Assembly: GCA_947387575.1 (NCBI GenBank)
Contig: CANDOC010000002.1
Span: forward strand, 250,501 to 314,500
From: Spongorhabdus nitratireducens
Lineage (GTDB): Bacteria; Pseudomonadota; Gammaproteobacteria; Pseudomonadales; Endozoicomonadaceae
Length of the DNA: 64,000 nucleotides
Direction: 5' to 3'
This document shows positions 7,796 to 16,992 of the stretch, one piece after another. Made by a program: the position numbers and the translations under genes. The stretch's first letter is position 1, and the number at the start of each line of letters is the position of its first letter. A model generated the notes under the pieces. The model was not told where the DNA came from. It saw only the letters and a list, made by a program, of their open reading frames with translations, and searched no databases.

Positions 7796-8728
7796 ATGCC
7801 CAATTCTTCCCTTTCCAGCCATGCATTGCTTGAGGGCTATGCAGAACAATGCCAGCAGCGTGTGGATAACTGCCTGCGTCAGGTCGTTACCGGTGCCGAT
7901 GGTGAGCCTCAGCACGGCTCATTACAAAAAGCGATGGCCTACAGTCTCTTCAGCGGTGGCAAGCGGGTACGTCCCATGCTGGTTTATGCCGCCTGTGAAG
8001 CACTGGGTGGCAATCTGTCTCAAGCTGATCCGGCAGCCTGCGCAGTTGAGTTAATCCATGCCTATTCACTGGTTCATGATGACCTGCCGGCCATGGATGA
8101 TGATGACCTGAGAAGGGGAAAACCAACCTGCCATATAGCTTTTGATGAAGCCGCCGCCATTCTTGCCGGCGATGCCCTTCAGGCACTGGCTTTTGAAGTT
8201 CTGGCTCGCCGAGATCTGCTGCCGGAAGCTGATCTTCCTTCCGATATTCGTCTGCAGCAGATTACAGCTCTGGCTGATGCTTCCGGTCGTCACGGCATGG
8301 TCGGTGGTCAGGCACTGGACCTGGCCGCAGTTGCCACACCTCTGACTCTGTCCGAACTGGAAAACATGCATCAGTGCAAAACAGGCGCACTGATCCGGGC
8401 AAGTATTAGGCTGGGTGCGCTGGCCAGCGGCTGTTCTGATCAGGACAAACTGCAACAACTGGACGATTATGCCCGGGCTATAGGCCTGGCCTTCCAGATT
8501 CAGGATGACATTATTGATGTTTCATCCGATACCGAAACCCTGGGTAAACAGCAGGGGGCCGATGAGTCTCGCCAGAAACCGACCTATGTTTCCCTGCTGG
8601 GACTGAAAGGTGCCAGAGAAAAAGCTCGCGAACTTCACGGCAGAGCCTTGAACGCACTGTCCGGATTTGATGCCAGTGCTGCGCCATTGCGCTCTTTGGC
8701 AGATTTTATTGTCAGCCGTAATCACTGA
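7796..8728 (+). CDS. ispA: (2E,6E)-farnesyl diphosphate synthase
   Basis: 310 residues. It condenses dimethylallyl or geranyl diphosphate with isopentenyl diphosphate to give farnesyl diphosphate, the precursor of undecaprenyl phosphate, quinone side chains and haem O. Both aspartate-rich metal-binding motifs are present: HDDLPAMDDDDLRRGKPTCH and FQIQDDIIDVSSDTE. GGKRVRPMLVY near residue 50 binds the isopentenyl substrate. The ATG at 7796 is preferred over an in-frame ATG at 7748 that would lie inside xseB. It is the second gene of xseB-ispA, with dxs 433 bases downstream rather than immediately adjacent as is usual. Confidence 0.97.
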   Translation: MPNSSLSSHALLEGYAEQCQQRVDNCLRQVVTGADGEPQHGSLQKAMAYSLFSGGKRVRPMLVYAACEALGGNLSQADPAACAVELIHAYSLVHDDLPAMDDDDLRRGKPTCHIAFDEAAAILAGDALQALAFEVLARRDLLPEADLPSDIRLQQITALADASGRHGMVGGQALDLAAVATPLTLSELENMHQCKTGALIRASIRLGALASGCSDQDKLQQLDDYARAIGLAFQIQDDIIDVSSDTETLGKQQGADESRQKPTYVSLLGLKGAREKARELHGRALNALSGFDASAAPLRSLADFIVSRNH

Positions 8729-9161
8729 TTTCTGTCGCGCTGACAGCCAAAGAAGATGGCACGGGATTCAATATCCATCCCGACCAGAGCTTCCCCTGCC
8801 CGTTTATTCCTGATACATATTTTTATATGGGATCAGGCGTGACGGGCTTTCTGGCTGTATTCAGCGTTTCCTCTGATAGGGACAATTAATGGCAGAGCTG
8901 GTATTTTTCCTGAAAAAACAACACCCTGCCGATTGAAAAGGGGCATAGGAATGCCCGGTTGCATCAGTTAGAATTTCTCTAACGATGACTAGAACGCCCT
9001 GAATGCAGCAACCGCACGGGCACACATATTTATCAGGCAGACCCGCTGCGAATCGGTCTATTTTTAGCGTTGCCCAACCTTTTTCAGTATCAGGTAAGGT
9101 TAATGCCCGAAGCAGCTGTTTAATGATCAGGCCGTCTGCCTGAAAGCGGATTCAAAAGCGC
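8729..9161 (+). ncRNA. Candidate structured leader RNA or small RNA before dxs
   Basis: This gap between ispA and dxs has no gene but is dense in hairpins. Stems seen: 8762-8767 with 8777-8782; 8809-8820 with 8825-8837; GGGCAT (8941-8946) with ATGCCC (8951-8956); TGCCCGGTTG (8952-8961) with 9009-9022, four bases bulged on the 3' side; an inner 10-bp hairpin 8962-8972 / 8978-8987 with one bulged A; and a terminator-like stem 9039-9059 with a T run. The 8951-8956 arm can pair either upstream or downstream, so two exclusive folds exist. TCAGGCAGAC (9033-9042) also complements GTCTGCCTGA (9134-9143) just before dxs. No known riboswitch family was recognised. Confidence 0.45.
9039..9065 (+). terminator. 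Terminator-like hairpin in the dxs leader
   Basis: AGACC (9039-9043) pairs with GGTCT (9055-9059), followed by A and then five T residues (9061-9065). The stem is short, but its position between the structured element and dxs suits an attenuator or the 3' end of a small RNA. Confidence 0.45.
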
Positions 9162-11093
9162 ATGTTTCATGAGATTCCCAGAGAAAAACCGGATACCCCG
9201 CTGCTTGATGGCATTGATGCCCCCGAGCAGCTTCGCCAGCTGGACGAAGAGCAGCTGCCGGAGCTTGCCCGCGAGTTACGGGAATACCTGCTCTATACCG
9301 TAGGCCAGACCGGTGGCCACTTTGGTGCCGGTCTGGGTGTAATTGAACTGACTATTGCTCTGCACTATCTGTTTGAAACCCCGGAAGACCGACTGGTCTG
9401 GGATGTCGGTCACCAGGCTTATCCTCACAAGATTCTGACCGGACGTAAGGACGAGATGCACACTTTGCGTCAGAAAGATGGCGTTGCCGCTTTCCCGAAG
9501 CGTGAAGAAAGTCCGTACGATACTTTTGGCGTCGGTCACTCCAGTACCTCCATCAGTGCCGCACTGGGAATGGCAATTGCCGCCAGACAAAAGCAGGAAG
9601 ATCGTAAAGCTGTTGCCATTATCGGTGATGGTGCCCTGACAGCCGGTATGGCTTTTGAAGCACTCAACCACGCCGCTGACGTTAAAGCCAACCTGCTGGT
9701 TGTTTTGAACGACAATGATATGTCCATCTCCCGTAATGTGGGTGGCATATCCAACTATCTGGCCAAAGTTCTGTCCAGCCGTACTTATCACTCTGTCCGC
9801 GAAGGCAGCAAGAAAGTACTGAAGAGTATTCCTAAAGCCTGGGAGCTGGCACGTCGCACCGAAGAACACGTTAAAGGCATGGTCATTCCAGGCACACTGT
9901 TCGAGGAGCTTGGATTTAACTATATCGGGCCAATTGATGGCCATGACCTTCCGAGCCTGATTCATACCCTGCGCAATATGCGTGAGATGGACGGCCCGCA
10001 GTTCCTACATATCGTGACCCAGAAGGGCAAGGGCTTTACTCCTGCGGAGCATGATCCAATTGGTTATCACGCTATTACCAAGCTGGAGCCTCATGCGGCA
10101 GAAACAACGACTCCGCCGAAAAAATCCAGCCCGAAATACGCCAATATTTTCGGCCAGTGGCTGTGTGATATGGCTGCTGAAGATGAGCTGTTGATGGGTA
10201 TCACCCCGGCAATGAAAGAAGGTTCTGACCTGATTCGTTTTGCCGAGCATTATCCTGAGCGCTACTTTGATGTCGCAATTGCCGAACAGCATGCCGTAAC
10301 TGTTGCCGCAGGTATGGCCTGCGAAGGTAGCAAGCCGGTTGTGGCTATTTATTCTTCATTCCTGCAGCGCGGCTATGACCAATTGGTGCATGATGTTGCG
10401 GTACAGAATCTTGATGTGCTGTTTGCTCTCGACCGTGCAGGTCTGGTCGGTGAAGACGGTCCGACCCATATGGGCTGCTACGATATTGCCTATCTGCGCT
10501 GCATCCCCAATATGGTGATTATGACCCCGAGTGATGAGGCAGAAACCCGTCTGCTGCTATCTACCGGCTACCACCATAAAGGCCCTGCATCTGTTCGCTA
10601 TCCTCGTGGCAAAGGTCCTGGCGCCATTCCTGAAGCCGAACTGAAAACCGTAGAGATTGGTAAAGGCATTGTCACCCGTGAAGGTCAGCGGGTTGCTATG
10701 CTGGTATTCGGTACCCGCCATGCTGCAGCAATGGCTGCTGCTGAAGATATCGATGCCACCGTGGTTGATATGCGCTTCGTCAAACCGCTGGACGAAGAGC
10801 TGGTTGCCCAAATGGCCCAGAGCCACGAACTGCTGGTAACGATTGAAGAAGGATGTATTCAGGGCGGTGCAGGATCTGCCGTCAACGAATATGTTCTCGG
10901 CGAAGGCATTCCGGCTTCAATACTGAACCTGGGTATTCCTGACCGACTGATCGAGCAAGCCAAGCCTGCAGAGCAATATGCTGAATGCGGTCTGGACAAG
11001 GAAGGTATTCTGAAGAGTATTCAGGAACGCCAGAACCGCCAGTCCCGTCATATCATTGATGTTTCATCCCGGGTCGCAGCGACGACTGAATAA
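9162..11093 (+). CDS. dxs: 1-deoxy-D-xylulose-5-phosphate synthase
   Basis: 643 residues, normal length. This thiamine-diphosphate enzyme makes 1-deoxy-D-xylulose 5-phosphate from pyruvate and glyceraldehyde 3-phosphate, the first step of the MEP isoprenoid pathway. Landmarks: [16 protein letters not shown], the ThDP/Mg2+ motif [17 protein letters not shown] ending in NDNDMSIS, the transketolase central domain with [18 protein letters not shown], and the C-terminal domain [10 protein letters not shown] with the acidic TIEEG. It closely resembles the Pseudomonas enzyme from its first residues ([13 protein letters not shown]), which supports this start. The ribosome binding site is weak, and the 5' leader can form alternative stems reaching to 18 bases before the ATG. 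Confidence 0.98.
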   Translation: MFHEIPREKPDTPLLDGIDAPEQLRQLDEEQLPELARELREYLLYTVGQTGGHFGAGLGVIELTIALHYLFETPEDRLVWDVGHQAYPHKILTGRKDEMHTLRQKDGVAAFPKREESPYDTFGVGHSSTSISAALGMAIAARQKQEDRKAVAIIGDGALTAGMAFEALNHAADVKANLLVVLNDNDMSISRNVGGISNYLAKVLSSRTYHSVREGSKKVLKSIPKAWELARRTEEHVKGMVIPGTLFEELGFNYIGPIDGHDLPSLIHTLRNMREMDGPQFLHIVTQKGKGFTPAEHDPIGYHAITKLEPHAAETTTPPKKSSPKYANIFGQWLCDMAAEDELLMGITPAMKEGSDLIRFAEHYPERYFDVAIAEQHAVTVAAGMACEGSKPVVAIYSSFLQRGYDQLVHDVAVQNLDVLFALDRAGLVGEDGPTHMGCYDIAYLRCIPNMVIMTPSDEAETRLLLSTGYHHKGPASVRYPRGKGPGAIPEAELKTVEIGKGIVTREGQRVAMLVFGTRHAAAMAAAEDIDATVVDMRFVKPLDEELVAQMAQSHELLVTIEEGCIQGGAGSAVNEYVLGEGIPASILNLGIPDRLIEQAKPAEQYAECGLDKEGILKSIQERQNRQSRHIIDVSSRVAATTE

Positions 11094-11119
11094 AACCCTG
11101 GACAAATAAAACAGCAGAC

Positions 11120-11153
11120 TTCTGCCATAACCTGTTAAAGGGTTATGGCAGAA
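11120..11153. terminator. Strong hairpin between convergent dxs and ribA
   Basis: TTCTGCCATAACC (11120-11132) pairs perfectly with GGTTATGGCAGAA (11141-11153) around an 8-base loop. There is no long T run on either side, but the 13-bp stem at the meeting point of convergent genes suggests a shared transcription stop or mRNA 3'-end protector. Confidence 0.6.
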
Positions 11154-11158
11154 AGTGT

Positions 11159-11752
11159 TCAGGCAGTTTTATACATATGCCCCAGCTTCCACACCTTGGT
11201 CGCGATATAGCGTTCATTGTGCGGGTTCTGACCTGTCTGCAGCGGCATCCGCTCAACAATTTCCACTCCGATGGTTTCCATTGCCTTGATCTTGCGCGGA
11301 TTATTGGTCATCAGGCGCAGCTTGGTGATACCGAGGTGTTCCAGCATCGCATTGCACATGTCGTACTGACGCAGGTCCGGAGCAAAACCCAGCTGCTCAT
11401 TAGCCTGTACTGTATCCAGACCAGCATCCTGCAGATGATAGGCGCGTACCTTGTTCATCAAACCAATACCGCGGCCTTCCTGACGCAGGTACAGAATAAT
11501 GCCATGACCTACTTCAGCGATAGCAGCCATTGCTGCCTGTAACTGTGCACCACAGTCACAACGCAAGCTACCCAAAGCATCACCGGTCAGACACTCTGAA
11601 TGAATCCTCGCCAGCACCGGCTCACCGTTGCTGACATCCCCCATGGTTAAGGCCAGGTGCTCTTTCCCGGTACCCGGCTCATCAAAGCCGTGCATCACAA
11701 ACTCACCATGCGGGGTCGGTAGCTTGGATGAAGCGACGTATGTGACTGACAC
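11159..11752 (-). CDS. ribA: GTP cyclohydrolase II
   Basis: 197 residues. It opens GTP to 2,5-diamino-6-ribosylamino-pyrimidinone 5'-phosphate, the entry step of riboflavin synthesis. The zinc ligands are intact: C54, C65 and C67 in [27 protein letters not shown] and a C-terminal NNPRKI motif are also present. It starts with GTG at 11752; GAGGA lies 7 bases before it. It stands apart from the rib operon, and it is probably the only working copy of this activity here because the second domain of RibBA lacks the cysteines. Confidence 0.97.
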   Translation of the reverse strand: MSVTYVASSKLPTPHGEFVMHGFDEPGTGKEHLALTMGDVSNGEPVLARIHSECLTGDALGSLRCDCGAQLQAAMAAIAEVGHGIILYLRQEGRGIGLMNKVRAYHLQDAGLDTVQANEQLGFAPDLRQYDMCNAMLEHLGITKLRLMTNNPRKIKAMETIGVEIVERMPLQTGQNPHNERYIATKVWKLGHMYKTA

Positions 11753-11878
11753 TCAAAATTCCTCTACTGCGGCAGGCTCGCATTCTAGCAAGTGTTGCCT
11801 GCTGAGCGAAATATGAGGGTTATTGTCTTCGATATCAATCCACCATAAGAAATAAACTGTTGTCATGGCACAGCTTTT

Positions 11879-13174
11879 TCATTGCTGCGTGCCTGAAAGC
11901 GTTTCTCTCATGGACTTGACCGACAGCAGATACAGGAGTGCTCCCGCAACCAGCCCTCCCAGCCCGAAAACGAGGTTACTGAATGGAGCATGCCATATCA
12001 GCCATAGTCCAATCACTATCGCCAGAACAGGTATTGAAGGGCCTCCAGGAATAGTAAAAGAGGGAGACCTACCCATACGATGACGAAATACCAATACTGC
12101 TATACAGGTTGGTAGGTACTGAGCAAACCTTGCTACGACACTTAACATTGCCAGTTCAGCAAAAGTGCCGGAGATTGCAACAAGCAAAGCAAGTACAGTA
12201 GTCGCTATAATTGCACGGCCCTGCACACCATAACGGTTATGCTGCAACAGTGAAGCTGAAACCATATTGTGGTTGGCCAGGGCCACCAGTGAGCGAGGTG
12301 CAGCGAAGGAAGCAGCCAGGTTAATCCCCAGAATGGACAACAAAGAAGCAATACTGATTAGCAGAAAACCTGCATTACCCAGAGCCACACGAGCAGCTTC
12401 GGCAACGGGTGCTTCTGTATTGGCCGTCTGACTGCCCAGCAATCCAATTGTAACGCCCAGAATCAGAAAATAGACCAGTGCTACAATGCCAACCCCCAGC
12501 AACATTCCCCTTGGCATATTCTTTTCCGGATCACGTATATCCTCAGCAGCAACCGGAATTGATTCGAATCCTCCAAAGGCATAAAACAATAGAATGACCG
12601 CAGCAGCAAAGGTATCTTCGGTAAAATCTGCCGGTACCAGCGGGGAGAAATGGTCGGCTTTAATAAAAAACAGCCCGACAATAATGAAGAGTGTCAGCGG
12701 CAACAGCTTGCAAATGGTGGAGGCGTTATTCACCCACTCAGAAACTCTCACACCTCGATAATTAATCCAGCCATAAAGTACGACCACTAGCGCTGATAGC
12801 AGTTTGATCACTAAAAAGTCAGCCAGAACCGGAAACAGAACGCTCAATAATGTGACAAAAGCAACTGCCAGCGTAGACCATGAGGTAATGCTGACGACAT
12901 AACGCATAAAACCTACTTCAAACCCGACAAAACTCCCAAAGGCCTCACGGGCATAAACAAAGGCTCCACCGTTCTCGCGAAATCGTCCTGCAGCTTCAGC
13001 AAAGCAGCAGGTCATGCACATTACCAGAAAGGCAATAAATACAATGACCAGTAGCGAAGCGGGCCCAGATAACAGAAAAGCACGCTGAGGAAGGAGAAAT
13101 ATACCCGAGCCAACAATACTGTTGATGGCATAGAGAATCAGACTGAAAAAGCCAAATTTTGCCGTCGACGACAT
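11879..13174 (-). CDS. APC-superfamily amino acid permease
   Basis: 431 residues with about 12 hydrophobic segments; an inner-membrane amino acid or amine transporter or antiporter of the PotE/ArcD-like APC branch. The first segment has the family's substrate-binding turn, YAINSIVGSGIFLLPQ, and segment 6 has ILLFYAFGGFESIPVAAEDI with DPEKNMPRG after it. The ATG at 13174 gives a complete first segment. It is a single-gene unit between ribA and pgpA. Substrate cannot be assigned; the branch includes putrescine, ornithine, arginine and glutamate exchangers. Confidence 0.88.
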   Translation of the reverse strand: MSSTAKFGFFSLILYAINSIVGSGIFLLPQRAFLLSGPASLLVIVFIAFLVMCMTCCFAEAAGRFRENGGAFVYAREAFGSFVGFEVGFMRYVVSITSWSTLAVAFVTLLSVLFPVLADFLVIKLLSALVVVLYGWINYRGVRVSEWVNNASTICKLLPLTLFIIVGLFFIKADHFSPLVPADFTEDTFAAAVILLFYAFGGFESIPVAAEDIRDPEKNMPRGMLLGVGIVALVYFLILGVTIGLLGSQTANTEAPVAEAARVALGNAGFLLISIASLLSILGINLAASFAAPRSLVALANHNMVSASLLQHNRYGVQGRAIIATTVLALLVAISGTFAELAMLSVVARFAQYLPTCIAVLVFRHRMGRSPSFTIPGGPSIPVLAIVIGLWLIWHAPFSNLVFGLGGLVAGALLYLLSVKSMRETLSGTQQ

Positions 13175-13261
13175 CTATACCACCCGACAGAACTGAGAGA
13201 AGTTTCAGTTTTCTACAAGGGTGGTTTAGATGCTAATTCGTCGCCTGTAAATAGCTGCGAA

Positions 13262-13741
13262 TCAGATCACAGCAAGAGCTATTAATTGCAGGACTACAAA
13301 AGAGAAAATACCAGCCAGAATATCGTCCAGCATAATGCCAAACCCGCCATGTACTTTCTGGTCGATCACCTTGATCGGCCACGGCTTGAGAATATCGAAG
13401 AAACGGAACAGGACAAAACCTGTAATTATCCACACCCAGCCTTTCGGGGCAGCCAGCATGGTAATCCAGTAGCCGACAAATTCATCCCAGACGATGCCCG
13501 GGTGATCGTGGACACCGAGATCTCTGGAGGTCTTATCACACAGCCAGATACCCAGTACGGTGGCTACAGCCAGTACCAGTACATAATTCCAGAACGGCAG
13601 GTACTGAAGCCCGAGATACAGGATCACAGCTGCCAGAGTACCAAAGGTACCGGGTGCTTTCGGCGCAGCACCACTGCCCAGCCCAAAGGCCAGAAAATGT
13701 ACCGGATTTTTCAGCAAATCACGTAATGAAACGGCTTTCAT
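13262..13741 (-). CDS. pgpA: Phosphatidylglycerophosphatase A
   Basis: 159 residues. This inner-membrane lipid phosphatase removes the phosphate of phosphatidylglycerol phosphate to give phosphatidylglycerol. Family motifs: GLGSGAAPKAPGTFGTLAAV near the start, DHPGIVWDEFVGYW in the middle with its conserved acidic residues, and FFDILKPWPIKVID. I chose the ATG at 13741 with AGGA just upstream rather than a TTG four codons earlier. It is the last gene of the leftward ribD-to-pgpA operon; the gap to thiL is 39 bases. Confidence 0.95.
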   Translation of the reverse strand: MKAVSLRDLLKNPVHFLAFGLGSGAAPKAPGTFGTLAAVILYLGLQYLPFWNYVLVLAVATVLGIWLCDKTSRDLGVHDHPGIVWDEFVGYWITMLAAPKGWVWIITGFVLFRFFDILKPWPIKVIDQKVHGGFGIMLDDILAGIFSFVVLQLIALAVI

Positions 13742-13780
13742 TGAATCCTGCAAAGATTGGAATAACCCGGCAAGCCCGGG

Positions 13781-14734
13781 TCAGAAGTGACGATAGCCCC
13801 GGGACTGAACCGGTTCACCGGTTGCCTGATCGATAATACCTTCAGCCTTTATAATCCGGCCGACTTTGGTCACCTGACAGAAGTCGGGAAACTGCAGTTC
13901 AAGGTCCGAAGGCAACGTGAAGCACAGTTCAAAATCTTCACCACCACTCAAGCTCAGATGATTATGCAGCTCTGGCTCAATCACCGCTTGAAAGGCAGCG
14001 GAGCGGGGAATCTGCTCCAGATCCAACGAGGCTCCGGCTTCACTGCTTTCCAGAATATGGCCAAGATCAGCCAGCAGGCCATCGGATATATCAATCGCTG
14101 AAGTGGCTCCGCTCTGTTGCAACCACTGCCCCAGTTGCAGACGAGCAGACGGCTTATAAAACCGTTCCAACAGCCATGCTTCCCGGTCATCACCAACACT
14201 GTCCGGTACCTGCCCGGCCAGCGCATACTTTAATCCGGCTGCCGCATCTCCCAGCGTGCCACTAACATAAATATCATCACCGATACGGGCACCAGAGCGA
14301 ACCAGTGCCCCACCGGCAGGTACAGTGCCCTGCACCATGATGGAAATTGTCAGCGGCCCCCGGGTGGTATCACCACCTGCAAGCACTACACCCGCTTTTA
14401 CTGCCAGCTCCGACAGACCCGTACTGAAACCCTCGAGCCAGACCTGATCGGCCCGGGGCAATGTCAGCGCCAGATAAAAACTGTGTGGCTTGCCACCCAT
14501 TGCAGCCAGATCACTTAACGCTGCAGCCAAAGCCCTGTATGCAATCAGGTTAGGCGGTGCCGAAGCCGGAAAATGAACTCCGGATACATGAGTGTCGATG
14601 GACTGAACCAGCTGTCGCCCCGGTTCAACCGCTACGACCGCACAGTCATCACCAATACCCAGGTTCACACCCGTTGTATTCGATGTCAGTTCCGCCCGGT
14701 TGAAATAGCGGTGAATCAGGGAGAACTCATCCAT
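13781..14734 (-). CDS. thiL: Thiamine-monophosphate kinase
   Basis: 317 residues. It phosphorylates thiamine monophosphate to thiamine diphosphate with ATP. AIR-synthase-like fold: N-terminal DEFSLIHRYF and GIGDDCAVV, SIDTHVSGVHF, ALSDLAAMGGKP, GGDTTRGPLTISIMVQG, and in the C-terminal half AIDISDGLLADLGHIL and GGEDFELCF. The A of its ATG is the last base of the nusB stop (TGATG), so translation is coupled. It is the sixth gene of the operon. Its product is the cofactor of the nearby dxs enzyme. Confidence 0.97.
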   Translation of the reverse strand: MDEFSLIHRYFNRAELTSNTTGVNLGIGDDCAVVAVEPGRQLVQSIDTHVSGVHFPASAPPNLIAYRALAAALSDLAAMGGKPHSFYLALTLPRADQVWLEGFSTGLSELAVKAGVVLAGGDTTRGPLTISIMVQGTVPAGGALVRSGARIGDDIYVSGTLGDAAAGLKYALAGQVPDSVGDDREAWLLERFYKPSARLQLGQWLQQSGATSAIDISDGLLADLGHILESSEAGASLDLEQIPRSAAFQAVIEPELHNHLSLSGGEDFELCFTLPSDLELQFPDFCQVTKVGRIIKAEGIIDQATGEPVQSRGYRHF

Positions 14735-15198
14735 CAGCGCTGGCGAGCCTTGCGGGTTTCATCCGCGCGCAGCTTCGGAGCCAGACGATCCAGAATACCG
14801 TTGATATAACGGTGGGAATCCTGGGCACCGAACAGCTTGGTCAGCTCAATGGCTTCATTGATGATGACACGGTAAGGCACTTCCTGATGAAACATCAGTT
14901 CATAGCTGCCGATGCGCAGCGCCGCCTTTTCTACCGGATCCAGCTGATCCAGCGTACGGTCCAGATAAGGAGCCAGTTCATCGTCAAGACGGCTGGCTTC
15001 TCTGGCAACGCCATGCAGCAGACTATGGAAGTAACCACCGTCTACCTTGGTCATGTCGTTGTGGGCACGGAACTGGGTTTCGATATCCAGCAGGGCGTTA
15101 CCGCTCATCTGCCACTGATATACGGCCTGCAGTGCCATCTGACGCGCTTTGCGTCGAGCCGCGGGCTTGAAACGGCCCTCGGAAGACTTGGAACTCAA
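14734..15198 (-). CDS. nusB: Transcription antitermination factor NusB
   Basis: 154 residues. NusB binds boxA RNA with NusE/S10 to support antitermination of rRNA transcription. All-helical family pattern: KPAARRKARQMALQAVYQWQMSG, DRTLDQLDPVEKAALRIGSYEL and VPYRVIINEAIELTKLFG, with HRYINGILD near the end. The only sensible start is TTG at 15198, 8 bases after GGAG; the next ATG would cut off the conserved arginine-rich first helix. It lies between ribH (2-base gap) and thiL (1-base overlap). Confidence 0.96.
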   Translation of the reverse strand: MSSKSSEGRFKPAARRKARQMALQAVYQWQMSGNALLDIETQFRAHNDMTKVDGGYFHSLLHGVAREASRLDDELAPYLDRTLDQLDPVEKAALRIGSYELMFHQEVPYRVIINEAIELTKLFGAQDSHRYINGILDRLAPKLRADETRKARQR

Positions 15199-15200
15199 AC

Positions 15201-15674
15201 TTATTTCTCCAGGTTCTGGAGCAGGGACACCATTTCAAATGCGGCCATGGCGGCTTCTTCGCCCTTGTTACCCATCTTGGTGCCGGACCGTTCTACGGCC
15301 TGCTCAATACTGTCGACGGTTAAAACGCCAAAGGAAACCGGGATTTCAGACTCCAGATTGATCTGTGCCAGACCTTTGACACACTCGCCCGCTACATATT
15401 CAAAGTGCGGGGTACCACCACGGATAACAGCGCCCAGAGCGATGATCGCGTCAAAACGACCCATCTTGGCAACTTTTTTAACCGCCAGCGGCATTTCAAA
15501 GCAACCCGGGCAGCGAATAATCGTCAGATTTTCTTCTGCTACACCGTGGCGCTTGAGTGAATCAATGGCGCCTTCCAACAGGCTTTCTACAACAAAACCA
15601 TTCCAGCGGCTGACAACAATTGCGTACTTGCCCTGGTTTGGAGTCAGGTTTCCTTCGATCGTAGTGATAGTCAT
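15201..15674 (-). CDS. ribH: 6,7-dimethyl-8-ribityllumazine synthase
   Basis: 157 residues. It condenses 5-amino-6-ribitylaminouracil with 3,4-dihydroxy-2-butanone 4-phosphate to lumazine and forms icosahedral or pentameric assemblies. Seen: [54 protein letters not shown] with its catalytic histidine, and [17 protein letters not shown] with [10 protein letters not shown]. The ATG at 15674 has GAGG nine bases upstream and is preferred over one eight codons earlier. It sits between ribBA and nusB. Confidence 0.97.
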   Translation of the reverse strand: MTITTIEGNLTPNQGKYAIVVSRWNGFVVESLLEGAIDSLKRHGVAEENLTIIRCPGCFEMPLAVKKVAKMGRFDAIIALGAVIRGGTPHFEYVAGECVKGLAQINLESEIPVSFGVLTVDSIEQAVERSGTKMGNKGEEAAMAAFEMVSLLQNLEK

Positions 15675-15765
15675 GCTTTCATTCCTCGCTGCTTTCATTC
15701 TTTATCAGTCTGCAGAAGCCGGATTATGGTTCCCGCAGACCGCTTTTAAAGCTACACCTGATGCA

Positions 15766-16881
15766 TCAAGCATCCACGCCGTCAAAAGGAATGTACTCCG
15801 TAATTTCCAGGTCAAAGCCGGAAATCGCACTGAAGCGAATGGGCGAGCTCAGCAAACGCATTTTTCGTACACCCAGTTCCCGCAGAATCTGGGAACCGGT
15901 ACCGATGGTCATATAACCACGGCTCTGTTCTCCGGCAGTCATTCGTACCGGCTCCATAAACCGGGTCATGCTTTCTTCCAGACCATTGGGCTGGTCGGAG
16001 TCTAGCAGAACAACTACACCGCTACCTTCACGGGCCACCCGGCCAAGGGCATCCTGCAGCGACCAGCTGGCGCTTTCGCTTTTGCGGGCACCCAGCAGAT
16101 CGCGGAAATGATCAACCACATGCACCCGTACCAGCGCCGGATCTTCACCGGAAATATCCCCCATGCTCAGCGCCATATGGAGCTGACCATTGAGCAGGTC
16201 ACGGAAGCGGGTCATGCGGAACTGGCCATGAGCAGTTTCCAGCGGTTGCTCATCCAGCAGCTCCACTGTTTGCTCATTAACGATCCGGTAGTGAATCAGG
16301 TCGGCGATTGTACCGATTTTCAGCCCGTGAATCTCGGCAAATTGTTCAAGATCCGGCCGGCGCGCCATTGTGCCATCTTCATTCATAATTTCCACAATGG
16401 CAGCAGCGGGTGTCAGACCTGCCAGCTTGGCCAGATCACAACCGGCTTCGGTATGACCGGCACGGCTCAGCACGCCACCCGGCTGGGCACGCAGCGGGAA
16501 GATATGTCCCGGCTGAACAATGTCACTGGGCTGACTGAAAGGATCTACTGCAACCCGAATTGTGCGGGCACGGTCAGCCGCAGAAATACCGGTTGTTACA
16601 CCTTCTGCCGCTTCAATGGATACGGTAAAGGCAGTACCGTGGGATTCCTTGTTGTCAGAAACCATCTGCGGCAGCCCCAGGAAGTCACAGCGCTGACCTT
16701 CCAGCGTCAGACAAATCAGTCCCCGGGCTTCCTTCGCCATGAAGTTCACCGTTTCCGGGGTGATTTTTTCGGCCGCGACAATCAAATCCCCCTCATTCTC
16801 GCGGTCTTCGTCATCCATCAGGATTACCGGCTTGCCCAGCCGAATGTCTTCAATCAGTTCTTCAATGCTGTTTAACTGCAT
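15766..16881 (-). CDS. ribBA: 3,4-dihydroxy-2-butanone-4-phosphate synthase with decayed GTP cyclohydrolase II domain
   Basis: 371 residues, two domains. Residues 1-205 are a complete DHBP synthase ([10 protein letters not shown] at 23-32, [11 protein letters not shown] at 140-150), which turns ribulose 5-phosphate into the four-carbon unit of riboflavin. Residues 215-371 have the GTP cyclohydrolase II fold, but the three zinc cysteines are gone: against the separate RibA of this window, C54, C65 and C67 become D257, S268 and S270. The arginine-rich catalytic loop is also lost. As known for several Pseudomonas-like RibBA proteins, only the RibB activity should work. The second domain may serve in dimerisation or regulation. 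Confidence 0.95.
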   Translation of the reverse strand: MQLNSIEELIEDIRLGKPVILMDDEDRENEGDLIVAAEKITPETVNFMAKEARGLICLTLEGQRCDFLGLPQMVSDNKESHGTAFTVSIEAAEGVTTGISAADRARTIRVAVDPFSQPSDIVQPGHIFPLRAQPGGVLSRAGHTEAGCDLAKLAGLTPAAAIVEIMNEDGTMARRPDLEQFAEIHGLKIGTIADLIHYRIVNEQTVELLDEQPLETAHGQFRMTRFRDLLNGQLHMALSMGDISGEDPALVRVHVVDHFRDLLGARKSESASWSLQDALGRVAREGSGVVVLLDSDQPNGLEESMTRFMEPVRMTAGEQSRGYMTIGTGSQILRELGVRKMRLLSSPIRFSAISGFDLEITEYIPFDGVDA

Positions 16882-16897
16882 GCAGATACCTGTTTTT

Positions 16898-16937
16898 TAT
16901 AGCGTTGCACTGCGATGTATAGCGTTGCACTTCAATG
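16898..16937. repeat. Two tandem copies of a 20-bp repeat between ribE and ribBA
   Basis: TATAGCGTTGCACTGCGATG (16898-16917) is followed directly by a second copy with two changes (16918-16937); a third, poorly matching unit may follow to about 16957. It lies in the 111-base spacer upstream of ribBA. Whether it is a regulator site or chance replication slippage is not known. Confidence 0.6.
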
Positions 16938-16992
16938 TATAAAGTCGCGCTGCGGGCAGCGCCTTGAGTCCGGCCATCAGTGCCGGCAAAAA

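Noticed and set aside
8952-9022. Possible tRNA-like fold (71 bases with a closing stem)
   Set aside because: No T-loop consensus, no anticodon arm of the right size and a bulged closing stem; better treated as part of a leader RNA.
14812-16005. A 397-codon frame on the plus strand
   Set aside because: It is antisense to nusB, ribH and ribBA, all of which are certain genes.
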